NCBI GenBank assembly: GCA_021234155.1
Contig: JAJEKV010000027.1
Span: forward strand, 12,476,716-12,540,715
Direction of reading: 5' to 3'
Source of the DNA: Isoetes taiwanensis
Lineage: Eukaryota > Streptophyta > Lycopodiopsida > Isoetales > Isoetaceae
DNA: 64,000 nt
Shown here: positions 22,878-35,599 of the stretch, piece by piece
Position numbering within the stretch: position 1 is the first letter of the stretch
Layout: each line of letters opens with the position of its first letter
The notes under the pieces: generated by a model
Seen by the model: the letters and a program-made list of their open reading frames with translations, nothing else
What the model was told of the DNA's origin: nothing
Database searches by the model: none
Position numbers and translations under genes: made by a program

Positions 22878-24479
22878 TAATAATATTCGGCTAGATTATT
22901 TATTTTCCATAAACTCTTATATGTAGGTTCAGAACATTCACCTTAATAACCAACCAGACCAACATAACCTAATCCTTATACTTATAACGTTAACTTCTGC
23001 TATGTTTACTAATATTTTGCTTTGGGTCCAACCAATTACTAACGATTATTTGGCCTTCTGGTACCAATTGTCTGCTTATAAGACCTCTGCCTTGCTCTTC
23101 CCATTTACTTTCCCCTTCTTGCCCAGCTCATCCTTATTGTTTTCCTAGCCTTACTAACTTAGTTCTTAACTTTAACAATTTCTAATAGTTACTGATATTT
23201 TCTTTCCTTGCTATAATATTTCCTTGCTAACTAACTATTAATATTTTTGGCTTAACCCTAACGTGCATTTACAGAAATGCGGCCTCAAACTGCAGCTCAC
23301 GGATCTGGCCTCCAGGCCTTCGATCCAACATAGAAAGGGCATAAAACTTCCCGATTTGTCCATCTAAGGAAGTTCTGATCCGAATCGAACTGGGCCAATT
23401 CCTGCCCCTGCCGTGTTTTTTAACCCCATTCTTCCAAATTCTGATCCTTTCAAGCTTACTCGTCTTCTTCTAGAATGGATTGGAATGTTTACATGATAAA
23501 AATTATGATAAAGGTTACTGGTTCTATTACAACTATATGACCTTCACTATTCAAAATCTCTATCAACAAGCCATGCATGCTTGATTACAACCACGCTCGT
23601 ACAACTTAACTCTAAGTCTATGCTATGTCCAGAACAATCGTTGTTAAATCATCATAGCTTTGCTAACACTAGAAAACCCCAGGTGTAAGGCTTGATCCGT
23701 TTTTGTTTTCTTGAACTATAATATACTCTTATCTAAGGGGCCCTTTTTAGGTGAATCTAGTATAATATGTGGCTAAAATGGGGTTTTTTTGCAAGTTTTT
23801 AAGGCGTATACAAGGGTGTTTTTGTTGCCCCCTTGCATGCACATGTATCCCCTATATGATAGGTGCACCTGCTGAGAAACTTTTCTGTGTATTTTTGAAA
23901 TTCTGTAGCAGGCAATAGACAGTCTTTAGAAGCATGGAAACCATTTTAATCCTGATGATCAAGGCTACTTAAGTATACCATTAAAGCATTCCCGATTCTT
24001 AAGATCCGACAATGTAAAGCCTTTGACCACGGCAGAGAAACTTCTAGTCCTCGACGCAAGACAACAAAAGGTCTATGGCAGTTCAAGCTTTCGCAAGTAC
24101 ACATTAGACGAGCAAAAATTGACAGTGCCACAACCACACGAACCAAATGTTAACAGCAAGATCTGGAGGAGGAATTATCACGATAGCCTTGCGCTCTAAC
24201 CTCATATTTTGCCCTCTAACCTAATATGATCGGTCTATTGCCAACAATTAGATTCCAATTTTTGAGACTAGTGATTTGAGGTTAGATTTGACTTCATAAC
24301 TTCATGAGCAATTTCTTCACTAGAGAGAGTCTCACTAGCTTTGGGTCCCATAGGCCAGTTGGTCTCCGTGGACGATAAAATCATATTCTATTCTATTCTA
24401 TTCTATTAATAAAACTCCCATCAAGAAAACCACGGGCCACCAATGGTTTTCATGTACCAATGTTGAATATTATGTATAA
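22878..24479. other. non-coding; small retroposon-like tail near 24350-24410
   Basis: No gene seen. At about 24350-24373 the string CATAGGCCAGTTGGTCTCCG is followed by an ATTCT-repeat tail. Its reverse complement, with one difference, occurs at about 42554-42580, so both are probably 3' ends of one LINE or SINE family. Confidence 0.5.
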
Positions 24480-24575
24480 GGGAAAATGCCTCACGAGGAT
24501 TTTCCGGGGGATAATCCGCAAGGCATTTTCGCCGAGCGGATTATCCCCCGAAAAATCCGAGTGAGGCATTTTCCC
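24480..24575. repeat. foldback element with 40 bp arms
   Basis: Arms 24480-24519 and 24536-24575 are almost perfect inverted repeats around a 16-base loop. It starts GGGAAAATGCCTCAC and ends with the matching GTGAGGCATTTTCCC. An RNA across it would form a long hairpin. It may be a short MITE or a small-RNA precursor. No protein is encoded. Confidence 0.85.
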
Positions 24576-26036
24576 GTGTGTAATACACGCCAGCTGGGAT
24601 TACGTTCATGACGTGTCCTCCACGTCGGTGCCACATCAGCAAGGTTTATAAAGTTTTTTTTTTTCATTTTCGATGGTGGAGCTCCTGGCTATGGCGCATG
24701 CAGAGATGTTGCCGGAGCTCCCGTGATGGCGCTTGCTCTCCTAATGCTGGCACTTCGTCTGAAATGGATTCTAGAGGTCTGTGTGCATGTTTTTAGCTAA
24801 TATTTCCATGGCGCTGGTGATTATCTTCATGTTTTCTGCACAGGTTTGATCATTTGGGTATGGCGACTTGTGGTTGGGATCTTGGCGACTTGTAAAGCAT
24901 TTTGGCAACTTCTAGTTGTGATCTTGGCGACTTCTAGTGCACGGATTTGTTGGCGCTGGCGATTATCTTGCTGTTTTCTGTAGATAACTGTGGCGACTCC
25001 TAAAGCAATTTGCGACTTGTAAAGCGAGTATTTGCTGGCCTTTAGCTGATCTTTAGCCGATCTTTAGTTTCTGTGACCTTTAGCCGATCTTTGCAGAGTT
25101 TGGGCCTATCTTTAGCCGATCTTTAGTTTCTGTGACCTTCAATAGGGCAGGATTGCTTCCAAGAGAAGGGGGCTTTAAGCTCGTGTAAAGTTTTTCCTCG
25201 GGTGGATGTCCTTGTGTATGAAATTCTCGGAAAGAATTTGGCAAGAAGCTTGGATTATGATTTTCATGGCAGGGAAAGAAATGCATCAGTTGCAACTAGA
25301 TTTGATGCTCATTCTGGTATTGACAATGTATTTTACCAAAGTTTGGAAATGGCGTCTTTTGCCGGGTCTCAAGCTTTGGTGCACTGTCTTGACTTCATGA
25401 AATTAAATAGTAATATTCTGGCGGTCAAGGCCAATTTATGCGCTACAACATCCAGCGAGAGTGTAAGAACTGCACCCTGTCTTCTGGGAGTGTTGGATAA
25501 ACCTTCAAATTTTGGAGTTAACCTTGCAGTTAACTTTCTTTTTGTAATCTTGGAATGTTTCAGTGTAATCTTGTAATCTTGGAATGTTTCAGTGTAATCT
25601 TGGAATGTTTCACTGTAATCTTGTAATCTTTCAGTGTTTATAATCTGCCTGTAAATTATATTATGCAAAATTGAGATGCTGGTTGACATGAAATTATCAG
25701 AAAGAATTTGAGAGCAAAATAAAAGTAATCCCAAGCTGGCGTGTATTACGATTTCCAGTATACTTTACCAGCTTTACGTGGCAAGCTGCACGGCCAGGAT
25801 TAAAGATCTTTTGCATGAACGTAAAAAAACGCACATTCAAATCACGAAAGGATGCACTCTTTCACACAACGTTCTCTGCCAGACCGCTGACCCTAGAATC
25901 ACTTCCATATCCGAGCCTGAGAAGAGGGTCGCATGTGGTACACCGCGCAAGGTAAATCTATTCCAGCATTTTTTGTTCAAGACAACCGTAGATTGGATGA
26001 TTTGTGTAGAGCCCATTGCCAATTCTTGCTGTCCAG
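24576..26036 (+). other. upstream region of the large gene; possible first exon(s)
   Basis: It contains short tandem duplications: CTTTAGCCGATCTTTAG-type units at about 25035-25140 and TGGAATGTTTCAGTGTAATC units at about 25550-25640. An open stretch ends at a good donor at 25951 (CAAG, then GTAAATC), in phase with the exon starting at 26037. I take roughly 25759-25951 as a possible upstream exon, but the start codon is not clear. Confidence 0.4.
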
Positions 26037-29000
26037 CAATCTATGGCACAAATTGAGGCTTCGGCTCAGGAAGTTGGACAGTCAAAATGTCCAGAAGATG
26101 ATATCGCAGCAGAGAAAATGCCTTTAATGGGCACATTAGTTTCTATAGTACCCCAAGAAGGTTCTTCTCCAGAAGATGTATTTTCTGAAAATGGCCAGGG
26201 TTCTCAAGATGTGCATCAAATGCAAGATAATGTTCAGGACATTCAGCAAATGCAACCATGCCATGCTGCCGATGATGAACAGAATAAAAACGTGCATGAA
26301 ATCATCAAACGCCTCGATAATGTTGAGCGCATCTGTCTCAGGACACAATCCAGAGTTGATACGGCTATGGACTATGTTGCAAAAATTTGGAATCGTTTGG
26401 AAGAACAAAGGTCACACAAAAGTGAGTCTATGTCTTCTAATATAAGTCATGTTCAAAGAAATGCAGATGTGCTTTTATTTCCAAGCCCCTCTTCCATGGA
26501 TGCAGAATCTTCCGAAGATAGGCGCTTCGAGAATTCGCCTGCATCGCATCATCTTGCGCTCACATCACCCAGTTTTTCAACATCAGCAACATCCACTACA
26601 TGTGACCATACTTCTGCACCTTCCTATTATGGTGAAATTCCAGAAGAAAGGAAGGCTCAGTCAGAACTGATTGATCACTATCATGACGTTACATATCAAG
26701 AAAATCTTGAAACAGAAATTCAAAGAGCAATACATGCAACCTATATTTCACCACAAATCCATGCTGAAGCAGATGACTCTTCCCATGTTACTATATGTCC
26801 AGTCCTTGGGTTAGATGCTGGCGTGTCACAGTCCTTTATGCTTCCTCTCGAATCCAATGAGCCTGTGGTATTCTGGGAGAAAAGCAAGAATTCCATCGAT
26901 GAGATTGCACAATCAGAAACAAACACAATTTCAGAATCCTTATCAAAAGATGGAACTGTTTTGACTTGGGAGAAGGCACCCCCACCTTCTCCTGCTGATG
27001 ACTCTTCAAAGAATAGTACTTGTAGCTCTAGCAGCAGTGATTCTCGTTACTTTTATGGTTTGGAGAGAAGACATAGCTCAGAACATCTAGAAGAAGATGC
27101 CAATTACCCTCAACATGAGGAATCAAGTTTGCCACCGAAGCATGAAGATGATTCAGATGCTCTGAAAGAAGTGGTGACATGTCTTGATTCATCCAAGGCA
27201 ACATCCCAGGAACACCAAACCGGTATACCATCCTATATGATACATGAAATTTGCAGTGGCCTGAAAGCTCTACATTTGGATGCCTGTACTGCCCAGACTG
27301 ACAATCATCTTAATGCAAAGGCATTTGGAAACAGCGAAGAAATAATATCCCTTCTTAGCGATATTTGTGCCAGTTTGAGAGATCCTGCAACCTTTGATGC
27401 TGTATTTATGCCCCAAGTTGTAGAAGTTCTTGACACTTCCGTAGTCTTGCCTTCATCTCATGTTCATAATGACATTGTTGAAGTTCCTGGAATCTTAAAT
27501 GCTGAAGTTCTGCCCCAAGTTATGGGAGTTCTTGAAACATCAATAATCTCCCATGTTCATGATGGTTCCAATCTGCAAGAGTCTGCAAATTTAGATGCCC
27601 AAGCCATGTCCCAGATAATGGAAGCTTCGGAAATGTCAGCAGCTATACTTCCGTCCCACAATGGCATTTCTTCCAACTTAGAAGATTTAGCTGCTGGATC
27701 TATTCCTCAGATTGAACGGGTTCTGGAAACCTTATCCATGGTACCTTTGTCTCATGCCAACTTGGAGGTTCCTATGATTGATGCTGGGTTTGTGCCTCAA
27801 ATTGTGGAAGTGGTAGAGAGCTCAGCAGTGGCTCCTTCATCGCATATTCATGAAGATGATGTTGCTGAAAATGTAGCAGTCCCTGCAGTCTTAGATGCTG
27901 GATTTATCCCCCAAATTGTTGAGGTTCTTCAAACTTCGGTAGCGATACCTTCATTTCAAGTTCATCATGACATTGTTGAGGGTTCTGCCGACTTAAATGC
28001 TGAAGTTTTGCCCCAAATTTTGGGAGTTTTTGAAACATCAATAATGGCTCATGTACCTGATGATAGTTTTGGTTCCAATTTAAAAGGTTCTGATGCCAGA
28101 TCCATGCTCCAGATAATGGAAACATCAGAAAAGTCACCAGCTGCAGGTCCAACCCATTATGATATCCCTTCCAGCTTAGAAGATCCTACAATCGTAGAAT
28201 CCATGCCGCAGATTGTGGCAGTTATGGAAACATTATCAGTGGCACCTTCATCTCATGCTAAGTTGGAAGCTCCTATAATAGATGCTGGGTTGGTGCCTCA
28301 ATTTGTGGGAGTTCGAGAAAGTTCATATAATGACGGAATTGCTGAGACTGTAGAGAACCCTGCAGGCTTTGTGCCCTACATTGTGGGAGCTTTTGAATCA
28401 TCAACTGTTGCACCTTCCCCGAACATCCATTATTCACATCATGATGATGCACTGCCAACTGATGACATGAAGTTTGCACCTGCCATGCATGATGATATGT
28501 CAGATTACTGCATAGTGGAGAGTCCACTTGACGGCTACATTGCTGACACAGATGAATGTAATGATCTTTCTATACATAAAAGGGCCTCCAGCTCAATGCC
28601 TGAACATCCTCAGGACACTGCTGCCAAATTTCCAATTCATGATATGATATCTTTGAAAGAGAATGAAATTCCTGATATTCTACAGGAAGTCATTATGAAG
28701 CTGGAAGCAAGCGGCAGCCCCCTTTCAGGTGGAATTGCACTTACTATCAAAGATCCGTCGAGTTATGCTTCAACTTCCATGAACCTCTCCATGCCAATTA
28801 GCATTATCGAGGTATTAAAACCCCAGATGAGCCCACTAGGGTAGCATGTAGCTATTATTCGATTTCTGATTGTTATTAAGTTCGATATTCAGGAGATAAA
28901 GAAGACAATAATGACCGGCCAACTAGATGAAATTGTGGATGAACCCACAGGACTCCTTTTTACAGAATACAAAGAGGAGATAATCATGCCTTCTACTGAC

Positions 29001-32000
29001 ACCGTGCTTCCATACCACATTGAGGAAACAATTATTTGCCAATCAGATGCAAGGCTGCCATGTTCAGCCCTTGAGAGCCTCGAAGATACTCTCAATCTTG
29101 GCATGAAGTTTATTTCCGATGCTTTTCATGATGGAACCAACGACATTGGAGACAAAGCGATGGAAGATACAACTAGAGTACAAGGATCTGAAATTGATGC
29201 CAACGGAACATCCAAAGATGAGGTCCATGGAGGATATAACTTCCATGCTACTGAGGCAGATGATAGCTTGCAAAAATCATCTGATGCTTCAGATAGTGAT
29301 ATTAGTCCAAGAAACGTGGGGATTTCACAAACCAGCCAGATTCAAAACCTCAATCCCATACAATGGCATGAAGAAATACATGACAAGATTATCCACCTGG
29401 ATGATAATCCTTTAAATCCTAATTATGTTGAAAAGGTATTATTAACGGCTTATACTTTTTAAATGGTCTTATTTCAATGCCTCTTTTTCTTGCTGAGAAT
29501 CTTACTATCCTTGTCCAGAGGGATGGCAAATTATTAGAGGAAAGAGATGATCTTTCAGATGGCCAGGATGTATTACATAAACACCCAAAATGTGACTTGG
29601 AGCCTGATTTTCAACTAGAAGGACATTCCAAAGAAGAGGTCAGGCTTTTAATCACACTTCATAACAGTATACCTATATTCCGTTCATTTCTAACTAATTC
29701 AGTGTCCACAGGAGGATGCTAAGTTTGAGCCTAATGCCACCGTAGAAGATGTTTTTAAGCAAGAAGCTTCAACCATCTTGGAAGTTGATAAGGATAATGT
29801 ACCGATTGAACATCAACACGAAAAGATGTATAACCCTGAGGCTGAGTCTTGTCATAAAACTGAACAGGTTTGTCTCGTCAATATTAAAAAGTTGTAAAAA
29901 TTATATTTTCTAACTATCCAGCATCCACCAACAGGAAGGCACTACATTGGTTATCATAGAAGACGTCTTTGAGCAAATGAAATCAAATATCCTGGAGCTA
30001 AATCAGGAAGCACTTCATCAACAAGCAACCTTGAAAGATCAAGAAGATGAAGAAACATACACTATTCACCATGTCAATAAACAGGTTTGTTGCACACATA
30101 TATTGGGTTAAACATATACGAAAGTTGCATCTTGCTGATTATTTGTTAATGAACAGAATGACAAGTATAACAAAGGAACTGGAATTAGTGATCTTTTGGA
30201 TCAGAAAGGTGACATTTGCAACGAAAGAATTGAGGATAAACCTGAGGATATTTTGGATCCCTTGAAGCCTATGAGACAACAACCTTCTAATGAGGAGGTT
30301 AGTTCCCATTTTTCTTCTAAACATATCACTGTTGGTGGGCAGAATAATGGCAAGATTGAACCTAACTCTGTGAAGGATGAAATAATGAGTTTACACATGC
30401 ATCAGAACTCCAACGAATTGGATGAGACTTATAATGTCAAGGGTGCTGCACGTACACAACTAGATGATATCCATGACGGAACACCTGCTGATGAAGAAAA
30501 TTACCTAGATGAGGAGTCATCACTAGCGGAATATGAGGATACATCTTCCTGCAGCTCTGGTTCACTGCTAGATTTGGAAGAAGCTTGTGCTGCCTTAGAT
30601 GTCTACAACAATAAAGCCTCACAGAAAATGATTCTCCTGTATAATCCTGAAAAGCATTCATGGACACCCACTTTGCCAAAGAATTTAATTCCTGCTGTCT
30701 CGGATAGTCCTGAGCCTGAACATTCTGATGAAGCAATGATAGCTGAGGACCAAGATCTAAGCACTAGCTCTCTTCGAGACAACCATGTTCTGGATGGTAC
30801 AATAACACAGGTACAGTTAGAAAATCATGATGAGAAGGAAAACCTTGTGACAAACACTATGCAGAACTCCCCAGAACAAGAGGGCAATAATCGCTCTTTT
30901 GATGAACCTTTACCAGAGAGACATGTGCTTCCAGCAAGTAAACCTGTCCAGCGAATAGAAGGGAAAAAAGAGACTGATTCTTTAAATATGAAAGCAGCAT
31001 TTGGATTTGAAGACTTCTCATTTTATGATGTTGATCAGGACCTTATCTATGAGGAAGAAACCTTTGCCTATCCAATGAAATCCGATGTTACATTATCTGT
31101 TTTTGAAGAAAGTGATGACAGCTTAAGTCTTGTCTCGACGTTACCTGTTCTATGCCAAGATGCTGCTATACAACCATCCTTTCTATATGAAAATTGGGGT
31201 GCTGAGACCATATTTTTTAGCGAAGATTCTCCACTTAAAATGTCCACAAAAGATAAATCCCTTATATCAGATATGACTTTGGTTGGAGATTACCTCTTGC
31301 AGGACGGAAAAGGATGTTTGCTGTCTGAAAGTCTTCAGTCAGAACAATGGGAAAATGTTAGTGATTGGGCTTGTGAGCATAGGTCTGCTAAAAGGGCATC
31401 ATCTCAGGCTCGAGTTTGCCTGGGGCATGACAGCAGCCAAGAAGCATACAGTCAAATGTTCCAAGGCAGTGACTGCCTTACTCTCCAAACTGCAATATCT
31501 CAAGGTCCAACCTTCTGCAGAAGTGCTGGGACTGAACTCAAGTCAGTATGCCCTCCTGATAACACATCCACCTTACACAAAGATTCTTCTATGCATCAGC
31601 AAATGCTTGATATGGATGCCACAAGTAAAGATTTAGTGCTATCAAATAAAGAGGACAGCAAAGAAGAAAAAGGTGAAAACTTGCAGCAGCTATCAATTTA
31701 TTTCACACCTGAAGAAGAAGCTCTCTGGTTCATGATAACTGGAGCTTTTCTGCATGCTCAAGCTCCATTGATGCACAAGAACTCAAAGACAGAGCCACGT
31801 TATTTATTGCTTTCTCTTCCTCCTCCTCTAGAAGTTACATCGGAGCTATTCGAGCTTGCAGAATCAGCCTGCTCTCTCCAGGACCAGAATAATATATGTC
31901 CTTCAGGGTGGAAAATTGGACTAGATCTATTGCCTTTGGAAGCCTCAGCCCAACAACCATGTATTCCATTTACGGGTAAGTTACCTATCTCAGGGGCATC

Positions 32001-32180
32001 AGAATAAAACTTTTTATCGTTATATTTTCTGCACATATATTAGCAAGTCCAAATGTCCTACAGCATTTTGTTGTTCTCACAGATCAAAAGACCAGAGGAA
32101 ACATATTGCGTTTTCTGTTCAGGAAAGTTTGGTCAAAGCTCAGCCTCTGTTGTACATTGCAGGATATATGTGAAGATTGA
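26037..32180 (+). CDS. large acidic repeat-containing protein, unrecognised, multi-exon
   Basis: Exons inferred from splice sites that all keep phase: 26037-28811, 28893-29435, 29519-29638, 29712-29867, 29935-30084, 30157-31975 and 32083-32180 (TGA). They encode about 1,886 residues, and the N-terminus may need an exon ending at 25951. No stop interrupts the reading frame. I do not recognise the family. The first large exon has a probable coiled coil (EIIKRLDNVERICLRT region, about residues 80-120). From about 27400 to 28420 it has roughly nine degenerate repeats of about 40-60 residues built on a core like AGFVPQIVEVLESS, often followed by PSSH. The rest is rich in Asp, Glu and Ser. The C-terminus is more ordered (EEEALWFMITGAFLHAQ, then RFLFRKVWSKLSL). 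No signal peptide or membrane segment is obvious. Part of the gene is copied at 3721-6553. It is probably a real expressed gene. Confidence 0.82.
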
Positions 32181-34255
32181 TGATGCCTTTCACTTTATTA
32201 GAAGATGGTTGCCGGTGGTTCGAACAAGGCTTTGGGGCTACCATTATTGAACTTGCAGCATTACAGTTGTGTTTGATAATCAAGTAGATGTTCTCTTTCC
32301 AACCAAGCCTTTCAAATGCGAGAAGCAGAACTGCTGGCCCTGAGAAGATAAAAAGCCACAGATCCATTTTTTATGTAGAATAGAGTGTGAGCGATCGTTT
32401 ATAAAATGATCCAAATCGCTCTTCAAGTTGAAGAGTTCCTTTCAAAGAAAATACAGACCAGTTGCATACTCATAAAATCTAGCAGAGAAATGGCAACGTC
32501 ATCCCCCATCCAGAAATGTCCAGACCTGCAGTCACGAAAATCCCAGATTACTTATATTCCAATTCTCAGTTTGGATGAGCTTGCCCTGATCTTTTTCCAC
32601 ATTTTCTGATGCTGCTTTCTAATTTTAAGTATTAGAAGAAGAAATGCTTTTGTTCTGGTCAACAAAGAAAACAAGATAATGTAGTGATAGAAGGAAAGTA
32701 CCTATACAGTGGCGAATGATCACCCCTCCGTCGAAATGTTGTGATTGATGGAAAGGGTGATGAATTCCTTTGCTTGAATGTGCATGTTTTGTCGTCAGTA
32801 TATTCAAATATGTGCCATGGTGTGCTTTCTTTTCGATTGCCATTGAAGGGATCATGATGTTGGTTTATATGCCCTAGTTATATGTTGGGTTGTCCCAAAG
32901 ACCAAACTCGTCTTTGATTTGAAGCAAAATTTTCTAGAATATGCCAAAATGGGTGACTACTTGTTTATTCCTTTACTAATGTGTGTGTGGATTGTGACAT
33001 CTTAACATATCTGATGGCATTATGTGCCCAAAAGACATATTTGTCAAAATTTGTTTTGGATTTGTATCTATCTAAGATCCGAGTTCATCTCAAGCATGGA
33101 AATTTAGGACCTGCACGTTGGAGCAGGGCAATGTGCCCCGAGGGTTCGTGCCAAAAAATTCGTTGCTGAGGGCCCTTGCCATTGGCATTGTATTGATTTT
33201 GTTCCTCAAAAATAAATGGCTAGGATTAATCCGACATTGTATAGCCCAAAATATTCAACGAGTGGATTTTGGATTTCTTAAAAACTTTTGAAAGTTGACA
33301 ATTTGTTTTGTAACGAACTTCATGAAGAGAGGTTACCTAAAAAGGAAAAAAATCGCCAAAAGTAAATACAAATATGCTACATTTTAATTTTATACTATTA
33401 ATTATTAATATCCAACCAATAATAAGTTTTCTTTGAATATCCTAAGAAATTGGTGCCTACCATCGTAATGGTGGTATGGGTAACTTAATAGTGGGACAAA
33501 CTCTAAAAGCCTATAATAATTATATTTCTTATCTAATTTAAGCTAGGTGGAAGGGGCTATGAAAATTTAGATTTCATCGGAAAAAGTATAGAAACCCACA
33601 TATTTAGATCAGAAAACTTCCTGGAATCTTGTTTCCTTATCAAAAAAAATTATTTCAACAAGTAGGATACTAGTGTTCCTAGAAATGCGGCACACACTGC
33701 TTAATGCAAGTTTCAGATTGAATAGTACGACCCATAACATTGAGAATTTCCTCATGAGAGGGAGCCTGAGTTGTAGAATAATGAATGCAAGCATAAAGGA
33801 TCTTCAAAATTAAGTAATGGCATCTAGGACACCAAACGCAGGGGCTGCTCATGCACACAACACAACACCACCAGCACCAGAGTCTGGCAAAAATTTTGCA
33901 CCCTGATTTCTATGTTGACAAGGAAAGAAAAAAGTCCCCTTTTTCGGTGTAGCCGGTGACCCACTCCCAGCTACCTCCGGTTGTGGAACCCCGACGGCGT
34001 CGGCAACACCGGAAAGGGTCCCTATCCCTATACATTGCCACTCTTCGACTAATATGCCTTTTTATTCATTTTATCATTTCATATTTGAAACCCTTTAAAA
34101 AAAGCAGCATTGCGAGTTGAAAAATCAATGTATGTAACCAACACACTAGGTGCTCCAAAACTAATCAAGTTCTAAGGTCCCATATAATACCATAAAATGA
34201 CAACCTTTGAAAAAAGAAGAAAGAGTGTATTGTGATATAACTAGAATACCAGTTC
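32181..34255. other. intergenic, no gene seen
   Basis: 3' flank of the preceding gene and AT-rich sequence. The open frames are short and unsupported. Confidence 0.5.
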
Positions 34256-34259
34256 TATG

Positions 34260-34655
34260 ATCAAAATAACCCTCTGTTGGAAAATTTATAAAATACCTCT
34301 ATATTTATGGAGAATCATGAAAATGCCCCTGTTTTAGGGTAGTTTTGATGGAAATAATATTAACTTTTTTGTGATGATCCAAATGGGAATGTGTGATTCA
34401 TATGCATTGTAGATGAGGATGATATCTTCTAGCAAAGCTAAAGTTACATGAGTCAGAGTCCAGCTTAAGTTATGGTTTCCTGAATCCTTACAAATTTTTA
34501 TGTATTAAAAATAACATAATTTGTAATTTCAGACTCCAATTCGAGTGATTTTAGCTTTGTTTGAGAAGATATCATTCTTTATCTACAATATATCTGAAGG
34601 ACACATTTCCATTTGGGTCATTACAAAAAAGTTATGGTCATTTTCATTAAAAAAA
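34260..34655. repeat. foldback (MITE-like) element, copy 1
   Basis: About 390 bp with imperfect inverted arms. The left arm contains TGATGATCCAAATGGGAATG and GATGATATCTTCTAGCAAAG; their inverted counterparts lie near 34552-34640. A related copy lies at about 34870-35245. No transposase. Exact ends and target duplication are not clear. Confidence 0.65.
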
Positions 34656-34869
34656 AAAAAAAATCTGCTTTAAACAAGAGCATTTTCATATTTAAATGAT
34701 GGCCACTTTCGGAATGAGACCTTGGGTATGGTAGTTTAACTACATCCCTAAACTTAAATAAAGAAAAACAACAAATACAATAATTGTGGAAAGAGCCAAG
34801 AGGCTCAAGAAAGAGAGCTCCATTAAAATCCAAAATACCTATATAATTATCTAAGCTTTGTTCTGCTTG

Positions 34870-35245
34870 ATAATTATTTATAAAAATACCCCTATATTTA
34901 TGTAAAATTATGAAAATGCCCTTGTTTTAGAAGTATTGTTTATGGAAATGACCGTAACTTTTTTATGATGATCCAAATAGAAATGGATTCTTCGAGTAGA
35001 TTGTAAAGAGGATGATATCTTCCCATCAAAGCTAAAATCACTTGAATCTGAGTCTAGAATCACAAATTATATTACTTGTAATACACACAAATTTGTAAGG
35101 ATTTAGGATACGATAAGTTAAGATTCTGAACTCCGATTTATAATCCATCTGAATTACACAATTTCATTTGGCTAAAAATACCCCTAAAACAACAACACTT
35201 TTATAATTTTACATAAATGTAGGGGTATTTTATGATTTTCCCAAT
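34870..35245. repeat. foldback (MITE-like) element, copy 2
   Basis: Second copy of the same family. The left end has ATACCCCTATATTTATG and the right end has its inverse, CATAAATGTAGGGGTAT. The interior matches copy 1 in the same direction. Confidence 0.7.
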
Positions 35246-35599
35246 TACGTAATACTAATCCCTTACATGCAACATACGTCATGCAAAATGTTGCCGTTGA
35301 ACGGAATGTTGGCGTTGAACTGGCTTCCATGGCCCCTAAATAGGCATTTGTAAATAACTTGGAACTGGAACCTCGAATATTTTTGGAAGCTAACTTCAAG
35401 AGATGCATCTTGAACATGACTAGTTCTAACGGTTGTCTCAGATATCTAAACCCATGATAATACGTCTTTAGGAAAACGCCCAGCCATGAGTTTGATTACC
35501 GGGGATGCTCCTTTATTTTTTTGGCTGTTTATTTTGATACAGGGTCAGAATGTTAGAGACTTCGAAAATGCAGCCTTCAAGGATTGATCAAGGTTACAC

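Noticed and set aside
25202-25576. A separate 124-residue protein gene
   Set aside because: No recognisable motif, it runs into a tandem repeat at its end, and it lies just upstream of the large gene. At best it is part of a leader or a retroposon relic.
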